A stretch of DNA of 64,000 nucleotides from NCBI GenBank assembly GCA_029817715.1, contig JARUPY010000495.1, forward strand, positions 124,001 through 188,000. Direction: 5' to 3'. The DNA is from Melastoma dodecandrum. Taxonomy: Eukaryota > Streptophyta > Magnoliopsida > Myrtales > Melastomataceae. Of the stretch, positions 22,046 to 35,934 are shown piece after piece. A program made the position numbers and the translations under genes. The first letter of the stretch is position 1. Each line of letters starts with the position of its first letter. The notes under the pieces are model-generated. The model was not told where the DNA came from. It searched no databases and saw nothing but the letters and a program-made list of their open reading frames with translations.

Positions 22046-22697
22046 ACAAATTACTTTCAACATTAACACGTTTATTAAAATAATTTAAAATATTAAATTA
22101 TAATTATAAAATGTATCTACATAAATTACTACTACTATTACTATATCATTATATATATAATTTTATTGACATTTTTCAAGAGCTAAATTTCTCGTTGCAC
22201 TCTTATCGAGTCCTGAAACCAGCGTTCTGAAACCACTATTAACTTTACTACATTCGACCGCCTATCCATCGAGGTAGATTCCACTAAAAGGATTTGTTGT
22301 AGCCATCGTTCGACCGTCGCCGACCGTCGTGAAGCACCTCGCAGTCGTCCTGAAGTCCTTTTTCTTTTTTTTTCCGTTCACGTCATATCTGTAAGTGTTG
22401 ACCTATAATTTAATACTGTTTGATTCAATTCAACTATTGTATTTACCTTCGATTTGCATTCATTTACTTTACGACGACCACACAAATCACTGTAAAATTA
22501 GATAGGCATTGCGGAGAACAAAATTCCGCGCTAGCAGCCACGATATCCGTATTTTCGAGCACGGCTGTGGGACACAAAAAACGAGAAGTACATGGAAACC
22601 GAAAACATAAAGGAGGATGCCTAGTTGGGATAAGAGAACATAGTAGACCCATTTGAAGGCCATCATACAGTCGGAACTTTTTGTAGGGCAAAGGGGA

Positions 22698-24065
22698 TCA
22701 TCCTTGCTCACTAGGGTTGATCTCATCCGCATCGAGCTTAAGGAGATTCAACTTGCTTTTCCCATCGAGTTTGTGACGGAAGACATGTCGAAGATAATCG
22801 ACGTGGCTCATAGTCTTGTAACGGGCGCGGCTCTTTTTTGCAAGATCCGGCAGAGGTCCAACAATCCCCTCCAGTTTTACATTATGGAAGGCAGCTATAG
22901 AGAGTCGTTCCTTTTCTGAATTGACCACTGCTCTGTGCTCTATACTTCTGTACTCTCCATTGGTCATTATCTGCATTGAATATATAATATGTTAGAGTCG
23001 TGTAGCGAAAATCTTTGATGTCTTGTATTAATGCAAAATCAGACCTCAATCATATCTCCGACGTTCACGATCAATGCGCCTGGGACAGGTTTTATGGGTA
23101 ACCATTTCCCCTCTTTCATCATTTGGAGACCGTCAACATCACCTATTTGTAATACTATCGTTATCCCGCCGGCATCAGAATGGGAGGCCAGGCCGGTAAC
23201 CCTGTTTGCCTCTGGACAGGGAGGATAATAATTCATCTTTATTCCTTGTGTTCCTCCTTCAAACAGGTTCACAAACATGTCGGGATCGACTCCTAAGTTC
23301 TTGGTCATAACTCTGAGGAGGGAGAGTTCGACTCTCATGAGCTCAGACGAATACTTCTCTAACGTGGCCCTGAACCGGAAAACATGTACTGAACATGAGA
23401 TCAACCTCTTCATAATTAATCTAATTAGGAAAATTGTCCAACTTCCTTTTGCGTTTCAGTAATGTTACCTGAAAGATGCGGGGCGCTTTGGCCAGAACTT
23501 GAAGTTCCGCATCGATGGAGGCTGCACAAAGAGGGTGAGCACATCTGACCAGTCCAGTTTCTGCTCCTCCGATACAACAAAAACATGGCCATACCCATCC
23601 AAACCATTTAGTGACTTCTCATAGGCCATCTTCTCGGGCAAGGGCAGTTTGAAGAACTCCTCCATGTCGATCTTCATATCCTGAAGGACGTCCTCCGGGA
23701 TACCATGATTTATCAGCTGCATAAGCCATCCCAGGAGGCGATCTACCATCAGCTGGTCGTCACAACATCTGTAAAGTAATTTTACTGCTGCTGCTGCATT
23801 TTACCTGAAAGAAACCCCAATCTCTGCAAGCAGAGTGTAGCCTCTCCATTTCAGTTTCCTTCCTCGAGCTGCGGTCACCGAGCTTGGACATGTCGATGAC
23901 AGGGATCTCCGGAGCAACAGTGGATGGCCATAACTGGCCTAGTTCGTCAGGGTGGCGTAGATAGCGTGGAGGGATTTCGGTCAGGCACTCAGCAGCTAGA
24001 GCTTGTACATTTGGTACCGGAAGAGATCCGCTCAACTGGAGCTGGGTTTCTGACCCCATCTCCAT
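22698..24065 (-). CDS. SRG1-like 2-oxoglutarate/Fe(II) dioxygenase, unit 2, intact
   Basis: Four exons: 23805-24065, 23469-23716, 23045-23369 and 22698-22970. All introns are GT-AG and 74-99 bp, and together they give 368 codons, typical for plant DOXC-class enzymes such as SRG1, norcoclaurine synthase-like or codeine demethylase-like proteins. The N-terminal DIOX_N part has PEIPVIDMSKLGD (~52-64) and RDWGFFQLINHG across the first intron. The catalytic part has NYYPPCP (216-222), iron ligands H233 and D235 (SHSD) and H290 (SIEHRAVVN), and the 2OG-binding RLS at 300-302. ATG is at 24065, ~40 bp downstream of a TATA box. The substrate cannot be read from sequence. Confidence 0.93.
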
Positions 24066-24100
24066 TTTTGTTAAATGAAACTATCCTTTAGCTTTCAAAT

Positions 24101-24110
24101 CTATATATAG
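24101..24110 (-). promoter_or_regulatory. TATA box of dioxygenase, unit 2
   Basis: CTATATATAG, 36-45 bp upstream of the ATG at 24065. Confidence 0.6.
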
Positions 24111-24160
24111 TTTGGAAATGGGATGAAGCGAAGGCATTCATATTATAATGTTTTATTAAA

Positions 24161-24430
24161 TTAATGAAAAAGATCATGACCATTCCGACCTTGTCGGCTT
24201 CCTCTTCTGCTTTTGTCATTAACATTACCTAACCGCACTCCTCGGGCGCTCCACTTATCCAATTCTAACTGCTCCACTTCTCCAACAAAAGCATGGCCAT
24301 ACCCTTCTGCACCATTTGTCCCTGACGGTGAACTTTTTTTATGGTAGCCTTCCAAATGTCCAGTTGTTGTACCAGAAAGAGATCCCTGTTTCATCTCCTA
24401 TTCGCGGTGTCGTTAACTGTGGCATCAGCT
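24161..24430 (-). pseudogene. Degenerate dioxygenase exon-2 scrap, unit 2
   Basis: Same as unit 1 but with a 2-nt deletion near 24378 that shortens the frame. Confidence 0.5.
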
Positions 24431-24496
24431 GCCTTAACCTGAATATGCACCTCCACCACCCAATTTGTTTTGCTGGGCATACACAGTAGCCAGAAG

Positions 24497-25287
24497 CTTC
24501 TACTCTTAATCGGGCTTATCTTTACTCGCACCGGGCCTAGCCCACCTTCCTATGTAGCTAAGCAAATCTTTGACTAGATGACTTTCGATCTGCCCCTCTC
24601 TTCATTGCCTTTTGACCACAAGAAACTTCCCATAATTCAATCAATTTTTGCACAAACAATTATTGGTAATGGCATGAACTAGTCCGGTAGAGACCCGTAC
24701 CGCTTGGATAAGTTGCACTCTTCCCACAGAGGATAGTCTCTGCACCGCCCGGCTATTAATACAGCTGGTCATGGCATTCACCAGGTGTCTACTATCTGCA
24801 GGAAACAGCCTCATGGAAGATAAGTAAATTCCAAGGTATTCGAATGGGTGTCGCTATCTTAGAACCTGTTTCCCTTAATATGGCCTCTTCCTCCTCCCGT
24901 TCCACCATTCGGAATAAGATTTTGCTCTTTGCTTTGTTTAGCTGGAGGCCAGACGATCTCGAGACCTTAGTAAGTGCCATGAGTAGTCTTTTATAAGAGG
25001 AAACCAATGACCCTGAGAATTATAAGACGTCGTCCACAAAGCTCGGGTGCGTAGTGTTTATGGCCTAGCACCTCCAGTGGAGCTTATAGTCTGGGGCTGA
25101 CGTTTCTTTTCGTAATAGTCCGGAAAAGACCTCCACACATGACAAAGAGGCATGGAGAGAGGGGATAACCTTGTCTGAGATCTCTTCCATTCGAGAAGAG
25201 GCCATGCAACTCTCAATTTAGGTTCACTAAGATAGTTGGCGTTGTTATGTATTCCATAATCAAACTTATCATGGCGGATGCAAAATT
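24497..25287 (-). mobile_element. LINE reverse-transcriptase remnant, unit 2
   Basis: Seemingly identical to unit 1; longest open stretch 24792-25007. Confidence 0.8.
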
Positions 25288-26459
25288 GAGAGATATTGGC
25301 AGCTGTTTATGAGAACCTCGACAACAAAACGCAGATTATCTGGGCAGATGTATTACAATGATGAAGTCGCATGACGAGCAATCAAGGTTAAGTTCTTCAA
25401 GCATGTCATGGAGTAAATATTATCTTCCTAAATGGAGGATTATTATATGCTCAGAATGAAACGACCACTGTCACGATCTTGCTTTCTTATTTTTCCGTAC
25501 CGATACAATTGCTAAAGAACAAGGATGAAAAAAAGTTTTTGATCTTCTATATAGCTTTTGGAGGAGAAGAAACATCGAACTTCGTTTCTTGGCTAATAAA
25601 TTTGAATTTTGGAATGATATCACTGATTTCCTAGAAAAAAAACTTAGGAACAACGATGCGAGGAAAAAAGAGTGAGAGCACAAAAGCATCAACCCCCAGT
25701 CAGGCTAGGGACTCTCGGAAGATATTGGAAAAATGTCAACCATGACATCGACGCCAATAATGAACGAATCTCCCGAGATATGGAGTTATGCGGACGGGAG
25801 AATAAAGCTTAATAAATTATGATCATTTGCATTTGTTGATTGTTAAGACTTCTAACTTTTATCCAAGCCACTAGAGATTGTCTTTTTTCAATAAATTATA
25901 TTCCTTTTCTTTTGAGCTTGTAAACGATGCACAAACACTACCTTTTGTGCAATATTTTAGACACCTTTTCTACATCCGGGGAGGCAAACTGAATAGAGAA
26001 AATTTTCTCTAACATCTCTCTCAGTTAAGTTTTCTATGATTGTCTTCAAAAGATTTAATATTATGATACCAACTAACTTGAGGTGAGGTTTTTATTTAAA
26101 ACTAACTGAAGGGTAGACTTTTTGGTTTGCACCTTGGTTCAGAGGAGGTGAGTTGCCCATATAATTCCCTCAAGGAAAGGGCATTCGTTGTGACACAAAA
26201 AGAACATCTCCCTTACATGTCTCTCATCCCTAAAGGAAGTGTGTAACTCTTGAAAAAGCTCTAACGTGTAATTTTGTTGAATCCAAAATATACGCAATTA
26301 AGGTATGATAAATAAATTTTACTTTCGAAGTCTGACTTGTTTAAACTTTATCTTAAGTAGACTTTAGTTAGGGAAACTTACTTAAGGTGATAGATAAGCT
26401 CGAGTGTAATGACTGATTGTTCGAGTCAAGAATTGCTCCATTTGAATTATCTATTATAG

Positions 26460-26634
26460 TGTTCTTAAATATTATGTTTGTTGCTTGGAAAGTCTATCTA
26501 CTTATATAACTCAGTTGTCTAAGCTAGTAGAGAGTTACTCTAAGAAATTAGAAGAACTCACTCTGGTTCATAGTTCCATATACTCCAGCGAGTACTTGAG
26601 GTTGGCGGAAAACCGATGTAAGAAAAACAATTAG
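26460..26634 (+). pseudogene. Unrecognised terminal-exon-like sequence, B end, unit 2
   Basis: The acceptor CTATTATAG precedes VLKYYVCCLESLSTYITQLS and the rest of the B-form frame through ENRCKKNN to TAG. This is the fullest version with its acceptor. Confidence 0.4.
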
Positions 26635-27501
26635 AATAACATTCTGATGTTCGTATAGTGCGTTCAAATTAATATTAGAACCCGTTAGGAAAAAAAATTG
26701 TCTTTTCTACGAGGATCTAATGGCAAACAGACAAAAAAAAATGTATAAAGCAAAAATGTAAGAAATTTTTTATTTCTGATAAAATTGAAACAGAATAACA
26801 CTATAGAGTCCGTGGTATTGCGTATCAATAAAAAATGAATTAAATATAACATATTATTCATAATAAGCGTTTGATAAAATTATGATCCTGGAAACGAATT
26901 TTCGAGGGATAACTAAGAAAAGATTTCACTTATTGCAAAAAATATCTTTCCAAAAATATTATATTTAAATACTATATTATCTTTTAGACATTACACCTAA
27001 ATGATACCATTACGACATCAAACACACGAATTACCATGCCTAAGGATTCGATGTCTTAATCTTCTCCGTACAAAACATGACTCAATTATGTGATAATATT
27101 AAATATTAAAAATCGAAACCCCACGTAGAAACGTAAAATAAAAACCTGAAAAATATAAGCGAAGATTTTAACTGTTGGGGATTATGTGTGCAATGATTGG
27201 ATAGGGAGGAGAAGGTGCTAGCGTAAGTTTTGAATTGTGACCTCCTTCGATAGAATAACTGAAATCTTCTATGGAGCTGTTGCACTAATAATGGTTGAAT
27301 GTTTAAGTGATTTGGCTACGAAATTCTCTTTCTTGATTCTTTTCTTAAATGCTTACATGTTCCATTGGAAGGAGTATGAAACTCAAATGAAAATATAAAC
27401 TGCTACTTAAGTGACATAGATTTAATATCCTATTTAATCCTCCCCCAATGCTCGATTTATTGGGTGCTTTCAATGTCTACTACCACTATACTTTTAATGC
27501 T
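26592..27501. repeat. Junction repeat, A form, unit 3
   Basis: A-form copy matching units 2 and 4. Confidence 0.85.
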
Positions 27502-28459
27502 GGTAAAAAATAATAGAAATACGTAAAATTATAAGTGTATATGTAGATTTACATATAATTATAAAATGACTACATTACGACCTCCTAGATCTTGCACACG
27601 ATCTAGGAAAGTCATATATTGACTAAATAATCGCAACTGCAAGATTCATGAAGATGTAAAAGGGATTAAAAGTTCAAAGACAAGACACCAACAATACAAC
27701 TCAAACACAGAATTCATATTTTACTCTCTTTTTTCCCAGCATCCTAAAAGCATCCTGAACCAAGCGTCCCTAAACCAAATAAGATTTATATAATTGTGAT
27801 ATAACGAGGAGCAGAAAAAAAAATCTATCTCTTTCTTCCATCAAATATTATTCGTTGGGCCAATTTCCCTTTTTCTTTTAAACGATCTTGCTCTTTCTTA
27901 ATTATTTTTATTTTATTAAATGCTTCATCTAAGTATAGGAAATTAAGACGGCACAGCCGAGAAACGCCAAAGCATTTAGATAATGATGAAATGAAAAATT
28001 ATGTTGGCATCTAATATAAATTTGATAATGGTCATAACCCTATGGGATCTGGCTAATTATTTTACTTGGAATTGGTTGTATCATTTATATTTTGGTAAAA
28101 AGGTAAAAATAAAATAGGATCTTTCCATAAAGAACGACATTTCAAACAACGATCCAACGTTAAAAAATTTTTAAAATCTCCCTTAACTTTGTATATTTTA
28201 TCTTAAGTCGTTGTCCCAACCGCGGTCAAGTGATAAATTATTATTCTTTTCCGAACGGGATAAAAAAAAGTCCCAGATGTCGTGTGTGGCATGCCGTAAG
28301 CTCTTCTTAATAGACCGCATAAAGAAATAACCTTTCATTTTCGTATCGTTGGACTTTGGACAATACTTTTTCAATAGGCTGTAAAATACTCGTCAGTTGG
28401 GGGTGACTGTGCAACAGGGCGGTGCTCTATCAGCGGAACTGCCACGGTTCATACATACT

Positions 28460-28850
28460 CTATGGTAGTGACGAATTGGCATTTCCTGCAGGCATAGGCG
28501 ATGAAGGAGCGAGCGATAAATGATCAAATTCCCAGGTCCAGGAACTCCGAGGGATGCTTAATGCAGGGATGCCGAAGTGGAGCATTGGTCCCAACCGCCA
28601 AATACACATCTCGAATTTATATCTTGTGCATGAGGAATTCACAGTCACGATGCAAACAACATTGTACCCGCCCCATTCGCCACATTCCTGGCAGGGCACG
28701 CAATCTACGTGCTGGATGAAGCGGTGTCTCGTGGAAAACATAGTCAATGGATGGGGATGAAGGGAGCCATGGGATGTTGAGGCTTATAGCCAGGTTAGTT
28801 GTAGTGCGGGTGGAAGTTACACATCGAAGATTTTTCTTCTCCAAGAACAG
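28460..28850 (-). pseudogene. Degenerate DC1-domain fragment, unit 3
   Basis: Same as the unit 2 copy, including the frame changes within the C-x2-C module. Confidence 0.55.
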
Positions 28851-29397
28851 GATAATTTCACATCTCACAGAATGAAAGAACAAAGACTAGTCAATGAAGT
28901 CTAACTCCAAACATTAAGACAATTTTTCCTGTAGACGACCGTGTCTAAAACAAACATATCGTTGTTTGTCTAAATCTATCCTTCAACGAAATGCAATCTA
29001 TATCTTGAAATACAGATCATCAATGGCAGATCATTGTCATAAAGTGTGAATTAAACCCCTCCCTCCTGTCACGCTGTTTAGTCGGCCGATCTCTCAATGG
29101 CAGTGTGGTCTTCATCCCCCATAAGCAAGCATGCAGAGTTCGACGGTATCTTCTGGAAGGTAAGAGGGAAATTGTCCGTCCATCCGATTTAGTCTACCCA
29201 GCGCATAACTAGTGATTGCAGCCAATATAATTCAAATACTCAGGGCACTGAATATTTTGAAAAATGAGGTAATTTAACCTCAATGCAGATGTTTACAACC
29301 GGCCTATAACTTGACCTGCTCAAAGTAGAAGCATGCATATTCCAAAATTGGTTGGCGAAAATAAGATTTAAGAAGAATTTTCCAAGTCAATTTCCTC

Positions 29398-29619
29398 TCA
29401 TGAAGCTATGGAATTTTCCTCCTCCCCGGAAATAAGTTTCTCCAGTTTCTTCTTCAGTTCATTCAAGACTTACTTTCTCTTGTCAAGCTCTACTTCTGCC
29501 TCACGAACTCGTTCAATTTGTCTATTGATTTGCTCGTTCAATGCCTCGACATCCAAAGTTTTGCTTTTATTCGCAAAAAAATATTTGAAGCTGTCCTGAT
29601 TCAGAGAAATTAGCCACAT
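29398..29619 (-). pseudogene. Coiled-coil exon-like ORF, unit 3
   Basis: Same layout as unit 2 with several private substitutions (for example at 29463, 29496, 29514 and 29536). This is a local island of divergence in an otherwise near-identical stretch. The TAA/donor overlap is retained. Confidence 0.45.
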
Positions 29620-29764
29620 ATTTTTAAGCTTATCTTGCAAAATTAAATGCCATGGTGATAGTCATATTAGTACATGTACTAGCAAATTGGACATATGTTA
29701 GAGCTACGGTCGGCAAATATGGAAGACATATCCTCGACAACATGTGGAAGTTGTCATGGAATAC

Positions 29765-31349
29765 TTACCAGTGTTGAGAGAGAGGGAGCAAGTTTACCTC
29801 GGGCAGAACACATTCGATATGATAAGCCCACCTCGCAGAGCATTGTCCGCACACATAAGCACCCAACCGAGCATCCATCCTTCTCTCACAATGATCACAA
29901 TAGTATTCCCCACTATCATCCTCAGTGTAGTTTTCATGTCGACCCAATGGATGCCAATGAATATCACTTTTCACAACTGCCGGAAGTTCCGCGCACTTCT
30001 CATGGATATTAAAGTCGCACAAGATACATCGGAAGAGAGGGGTGTTCGTGCGAGTGTTGCGGCGATTACATTTCACGGACGGGGCCTCATCCAAATGCAG
30101 AAGCTTGTGCTCGTGGAGGCAGTGTTTCGAAGTGGGAACACAATTGGCACACCGGGAATGAAGGTAAAACGTGCAGACATCGCAGGAGAAGTTGAAGTAA
30201 CGAACACCTTCCTGGCAAACCATGCAGCCAGGAAGCGGATACCTTTCAACCCTAGTGGCAAAAGTGAGCGGATGATCTGGGTGATGATCGTGGCTTATTG
30301 TAGACTCAATTTGGATACATCGCTCGTGAAGCAGCATTCTGCAATGTCCTTGGCAGGCATACATTGGGCCTATTGACTTGTCCCCACAATAATTGCAATT
30401 ACTCGAACCAGATTCGGTTCCATGAGATAGGAAAAGTGAATGTTGGTGCCAAAAACATTTGATCTACACTCTCATACCCTCCTCACAATAAGCCAGAGTC
30501 TGGAGGGCACATCCCATGTGCACGCAGAAATCACAGTAACGGCAAGAATAGCACAACTCGCCTTTTGTGGAACTAAAGCAAGATTTACATTCTTGGTAGG
30601 GGTCGTCAAGAGGATAAATGAACAGGACCAGAGAATTATGTTGATGAGGAGGGTACTGAAGAACCTCTGGCCCCTGAATGCAGTTCCTGTGATGAAAATT
30701 TTGACAACTTGCACAGCCAATGACCTCCACTGATTTGCCGGACCAGCAATATGCACATTTGCTAGAGCCCATGTCTTCTCCTACGAAAATCTCCAGCTGA
30801 TGGTCGTGATAAATACGTGGAGCTTTAGTCCCATCCGCATAGTACACATCTTTGACACATCTCTTGTGGATTAGGAACCGACAAGAATGTCGCAAACAAG
30901 CGTACACATCCCGTTCGGCCTCTCGCCGGCAGAGGCTGCACTTTTCCCTCACAACAAAGTCGTTCCTTGTTGAAAAGGAAGTGAGCCTGCGGGGATGAAC
31001 TGGGTGGACGATCTGCTCTTGAGTTGTCCCTTTCCGGGGAGCATCCTTGGTCCAGTAGAGTAGCCAAAGCACAGCCAAGGTCAAGAATAAAGTCGCAGTC
31101 GTCACACCTGAGAGCGCTGCGGTGGGAACAATCATTGTCACAAGTGGAGCATTTGAACACGGGCTGGCGATGGATGAGGGTCAGAGAGTGGGTGGGGTGC
31201 AAAGGATGGTTATCTATCCTGGGAGGAGCTTCGGCGCAGAGTCTGTGGCAGTCATTGCAGCATAGTTCCCGGCAGGTGTAGACCTCAGTAAATAATCTCC
31301 CCCCGCAGAGATCACAAGATGATGGATATGACACACTGTGGACGTCCAC
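29765..31349 (-). pseudogene. DC1 protein gene, unit 3, disrupted
   Basis: The 3' half is the unit 1 haplotype (LTFATRVERYP; module 8 with CNRR and FRCILC, missing the second Cys of the first pair). TAG lies at 30464-30466, and the shared frameshift is present upstream. Confidence 0.8.
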
Positions 31350-31800
31350 GAGATGCAGGGGATGCAGATGAGTTGGGAGTCCATTTGCTTGGATGCGCTG
31401 TACAACACTTGAATCTGTGTATATTAATCATACGACCCAATCATAATCCAGCAAGCACAAACGAATAAAAAGGCCGGCCGTGTAGGGACGAATAAAAGAA
31501 GTTTTTAGAAAGCGATAAAATCGTTGTGGTTGGAGGAGGAAAAGGAAATACAAACATGTGAATGCACAAATTATACAATGCTTGTTTAGTCCCAACGACG
31601 ACGACGTCAACGACTTAAATGTATTGTAATTTCCAACCCAAAAAAAAAGAAAGAAAGAAAAGGTTTGATCAAATAAATTAGATCAGGAATCAGAGTAAGA
31701 AGTACAGCCTAGGTCCATATGATCGAACGACCAAGACATCCAAAGGGTCTCCGAACAACAGACAAGTATCTCCGAGTTGAATTCTAATCAGTGCTGACAG

Positions 31801-31839
<39 letters not shown>

Positions 31840-31844
31840 AGAAC

Positions 31845-32153
31845 CTGATCTGAGAAACGTCGTAGATCTGACCCTTGATGGCCATGAGATGGGGCTTATT
31901 GGGGTCCTTGCCATCGTAGAGAGAGAGCTCCTCCTCGGAGACCTCGCCCAACTGGACAGGACGGGGAAGGGACTCCATCTGCTCCTCCCTGGGGCGGGCG
32001 GCGGTGATGAGCATCCGAGCAGGAGCCGAAGACACCGGAGACGACGTAGTAGAGGGCGAGGGTGAGGGCGAGGAGGGTGAAGAAAGTGGAAAGGGAGATT
32101 CCGGTGTAAGCGGGGATGGCTTCCTTGAGGGTCTCCCACAGAGGCAGGGCCAT
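31845..32153 (-). pseudogene. MSBP/MAPR first exon, unit 3, frameshifted
   Basis: It has the longer membrane segment (FFTLLALTLALYYVVSGVF), which resembles the MSBP family better than the version 12 bp shorter in units 1, 2 and 4. It also has the same net +1 frameshift as unit 2. Otherwise it has the unit 1 haplotype (WETLKE, VSEEE, GQIYDV). Confidence 0.85.
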
Positions 32154-32280
32154 TTCGTCGGTGAAAAGGGAGGAGGTTGGTAACAGGGAACGGGGACAGG
32201 GACAGGGACGCCCGGGGATATCGTTAATATGTAAGTAGAGGGGTTTTTTTTTTTGTTCAATAAGTAGAGGGGTTAGTTTG

Positions 32281-32377
32281 TGGGCCCAACTATTTGGGCT
32301 TTTGGAGCAACATCTGGATCCATTGGGCCCCGCTGATCTCTATGGGCCGGAATTTACGAGTTAGGGATTGGGCGGGC
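32281..32377. promoter_or_regulatory. Site II promoter cluster, unit 3
   Basis: All five elements conserved. Confidence 0.65.
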
Positions 32378-32438
32378 AAAGACTAACAGATTTATTGGTA
32401 TCCGCAGAAGTAGTAGATGTTGGTAGTGATATCTTTAT

Positions 32439-32574
32439 CAAAAGCCCCACCTCATGCCCATCAAGGGTCAGATCTACCACGAGCAGGTTCTTACTCTTTC
32501 TCTCTCTTGCCCCAGTCAGCGCTGTTTAGAATTCAACTCACAGATACTTCTCTGTTGTTCGGGGACCGTTTGGA
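32439..32574 (+). pseudogene. Inverted partial MSBP copy, unit 3
   Basis: Same as unit 1 apart from a substitution near 32541 (ACTCACAGATAC for ACTCAGAGATAC). Confidence 0.75.
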
Positions 32575-32925
32575 AGAAACAGGGGAGAAGGCGATCGAGG
32601 AGGAATTAAGGCGTGCGAGCGCGACAAATGCAATTGGATGAAGCTGTAATGAGGTTCGATTGCTGTCAATGATTGCAACGACAATTATTTGGTTAGAAGG
32701 TAGTGAAATGGTGGCGAGTGGTTGAGCGTGAATGTTGCTGTAGTTGTCTGTAAATGCAATGTTGTGAGCGATTGGAGTTGGAGAGTGAATTCTGTATAGA
32801 GAAACTGTAGAACTCTGTGTTGGTGGAAATAGTTGAATTTAAGAGGAGTTGAAGGTATGTGGATTGTGTTCCAAATAATAATCTGTTTGTGTCAATACTC
32901 TGTGTATATTGTGTGTATTTCATAT

Positions 32926-33690
32926 TGTGTCATATAGAAGAATATATTGTGTGTATATTATATTATTCAAAGTATAAGTACAAGCTTTATATATAGCATA
33001 GAGCATAACACCTAACCAATATTCTAACCGATGTGGGACAATTCACCTAAGAATCTAACTTTATATCTAAATACACTCTAACACTCCCCCTGAAGCTAAA
33101 GCATATATGATATATGCATAGCTTGAATAAACATAGGCAACACGATAGTAGTAGGGACTAGGTCAGCAACAGCATGTGGCAACGTCGACAACACTAGGAG
33201 TAGCATCAATAGGAGGCAACATCGACCGTGACTAGGGCATCGTCGACTGCGGCATGAGGCAGCGTTCCACAATGGCGGTATGCAGTGTTGGCAGCAGCAT
33301 AGAATGTTAGACAAGAATAGCAGCAACCCTAGACGAGCAGTGCATGGTAGAAAACGTAAAGAACCCTTTGCAAGTAAGTAAGGGCAAAAGAACCCTAGGC
33401 AAGTAGGCAAGGGCAACAACAGGTCAATAACCTTAGACAAGCAAGGGCAAGCAGGCAAAAGAACCTGTTAGGTAAAGAACCTCAGACGCGCGAAGCGATT
33501 GCAGCAGGTAAAGAACCCTAAATAATCAAGGGAAGCCATAGGAAGGGTAACATTAGGTAAAGAGAGAACATTTGGACCCTAGGGCCGCCCCCTGGGTCCC
33601 AGCATCGACTTTGCTCTGATACCATGTAAAAGGCTATAAGAAAAATATATTTTGTATATATATTATTATTCAAAGCATAAGTACAATCTT
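32926..33690 (-). mobile_element. TRIM-like LTR element, unit 3
   Basis: Same structure. The primer-binding site TGGTATCAGAGCAAAG is as in unit 1. Confidence 0.75.
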
Positions 33691-33699
33691 TACTTTCAG

Positions 33700-33929
33700 G
33701 AGCCATCCGCTACTACACCTGCCCCTGCCGTTACTTCAGGCTGGTCTGGTTTCCAGGTTTGGTTTTTGGATGCTTTAAGCTTTTCTTTATCTGTACACAC
33801 ATGTAGCTGTGGCAATTTATGTCTTTTTAATGGTCACAATTTGATTTATAGGCATATTCACCTATTCCTCCTCCACCTGGATTTTTTGCATCAAGCCCTC
33901 ATGGTCAACCTTACATGGGGGGAGTTCAG
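33700..33929 (+). pseudogene. bZIP16/68-type fragment, unit 3
   Basis: Exons 33700-33756 (EPSATTPAPAVTSGWSGFQ, the only unit with the family-typical Gln at the end) and 33852-33929. The conserved PYMWGVQ is PYMGGVQ, losing the Trp. Confidence 0.85.
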
Positions 33930-34206
33930 GTGCTTGTTCTTTTGATTTGTCTTAGTAGTTCACTAAGGTTTGGTTGATATTTAATGTGTACCATGTCCTA
34001 TCATGGATGATTTGGGACCTGTGATGTTTTATCCATTGCATTGTTTCTTGATGTTGAAGTATTTCTGTCCATATTTGGCAGGTTAAGGCCAAGTACCTTA
34101 GTGTAAGGATGTTGGTGTGAGTTGTGTTGTCAATTTTCAACTGTAATGGATCAAGCATGATGTGGACGTTTGTGAATTCTGAGCGTTTTTGGATTTGAAT
34201 TCATAG

Positions 34207-34339
34207 TCCTATTAAGAAACATTATGTTTATCGCTTGAAAAGCCTATCTACTTGTATAACTCAGTTGTTTAAGTTAGGGCAGGGTTACTTTAAGAGATTA
34301 GAAGAATTCACTCTGGTTCATAGTAGGATTTACAGCTAG
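34207..34339 (+). pseudogene. Unrecognised terminal-exon-like sequence, A end, unit 3
   Basis: A-form copy with private changes in the helix (LKSLSTCITQLFKLGQGYFK). Confidence 0.4.
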
Positions 34340-34357
34340 TTCCAAACACTCCAGCGA

Positions 34358-35280
34358 GTACTTGAGGTTGGCGGAAACTGACCTAAGAAAAAAAATTATA
34401 ATAATCTTCTGAAGTTCGTATAGTACGTTCAAATTAATATCAGAGCCGCTTAGAAATAAACCTTGTCTTTTTTACGAGGATCTAATCGAAAATAGACAAA
34501 AAAATTGTATAAAGCAAAAAAGTAAGAATTTTTTATTTCGGATAAAATTAAAACAGAATAAAACTATAGGTCGCAGTATTGCGTATCAATAAATAAATAA
34601 ATAAAATATCACATATTATTCATAACGAGGCGTTTGATAAAAATATGGTCCTGGGAACGAATTTTCCGGGGATAACTAAGAAGATATTTCACTTATTGCA
34701 AAAATACCTTTCCAAAAATATTATATTTAAATACTATATTATCTTTTAAACATTACACCTAAATGATATCATTACGACATCACACACGAATTACCATGCC
34801 TAAGGATACGATGTCTTAATCTTCTCCGCACAAAACATGACTCAGTTATGTGATAATATTAAATATTAAACATTAAAACCCAACATAGAAACGTAAAATA
34901 AAAACCTAAAAAATATGAGTCAAGGTTTCAACTACTGGGGGTTATGTGTGAAATGATTGGATCTGAAGGAGAAGGTGCGAGTGTAAGTTTTGTATTGCCG
35001 TCGACCTCCTATAGGATAGCTGAAACATTATGTAGAGCTGATGTACTTACAAGGGTTAAATGTTTAAATTTTTTGCTACGAAATTCTCTTTCTTGATTCT
35101 TTTTTTACTCTTTTACATTAAATGCTTACACGCTCCTTTTATATATGGAGAGGGGTAGAAAACTCAAATGAAAATAGAAAATACAATAGATTTAATGATT
35201 GATTTAATCATCCTAAAAACACACCTTTTATTGGGTGCTTTTAATGCTCCACTACCATGATGCTTTTAAAGCTCTCGAAT
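34358..35280. repeat. Junction repeat, B form, unit 3
   Basis: B-form copy with private substitutions. Confidence 0.85.
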
Positions 35281-35934
35281 CACAAATTACTTTCAACATT
35301 AACACGATATTAAAATAATTTAAAATATTAAATTATAATTATAAAATGTATCTACATAAATTACTACTACTATTACTATTTTGTCATTATATATATAATT
35401 TTAATGACATTTTTCAAGAGCCAAATTTCTCTTTGCTTTCTTATCGCGTCTCAAACCAGCGTTCCGAAACCACCATCACCATTAGTAGATCCGGCCGCCT
35501 ATCCACCAAGAGAGATTCCACTAAAAAGATATGTCGTAGCTGTCGTTCGACCGTCGCCGACCGTCGTGAAGCACCTCGCACTCGTCTTCAAGTCCTTCTT
35601 GTTGTGTTTTCCGTTCACGTCATGTCTGTAAGTGTTGACCTGTAATTTAGTACTATTTAATTCAATTCCACTATTGTATTTACCTTTCAATTTGCATTCA
35701 TTTACTTTATGGCGACCACACAAATCACTGTAAAATTAGATAGGTATTGCGGAGAACACAATTCCGGCTAACAGCCATGCTATCCGTATTTTCGAGCACG
35801 GCTATGGGACACGAAAAACGAGAAGTACATGGAAATCGAAAACATAAAGGAGGATGCCTAGCTGGGATAAGAGAACATAGTAGACCCAAGTGAAGGCCAT
35901 CATAATGTCGGAACTTTTTGTAGGGCAAAGGGGA

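Larger units (their letters stand above)
13360..26591. repeat. Tandem unit 2 (13232 bp)
   Basis: Second copy. Half A is 13360-21118 and half B 21119-26591. Its first ~2.8 kb reads the same as units 3 and 4 wherever I compared them. In the DC1/MSBP stretch it matches unit 4 more than units 1 and 3. It carries one of the two intact dioxygenase genes. Confidence 0.95.
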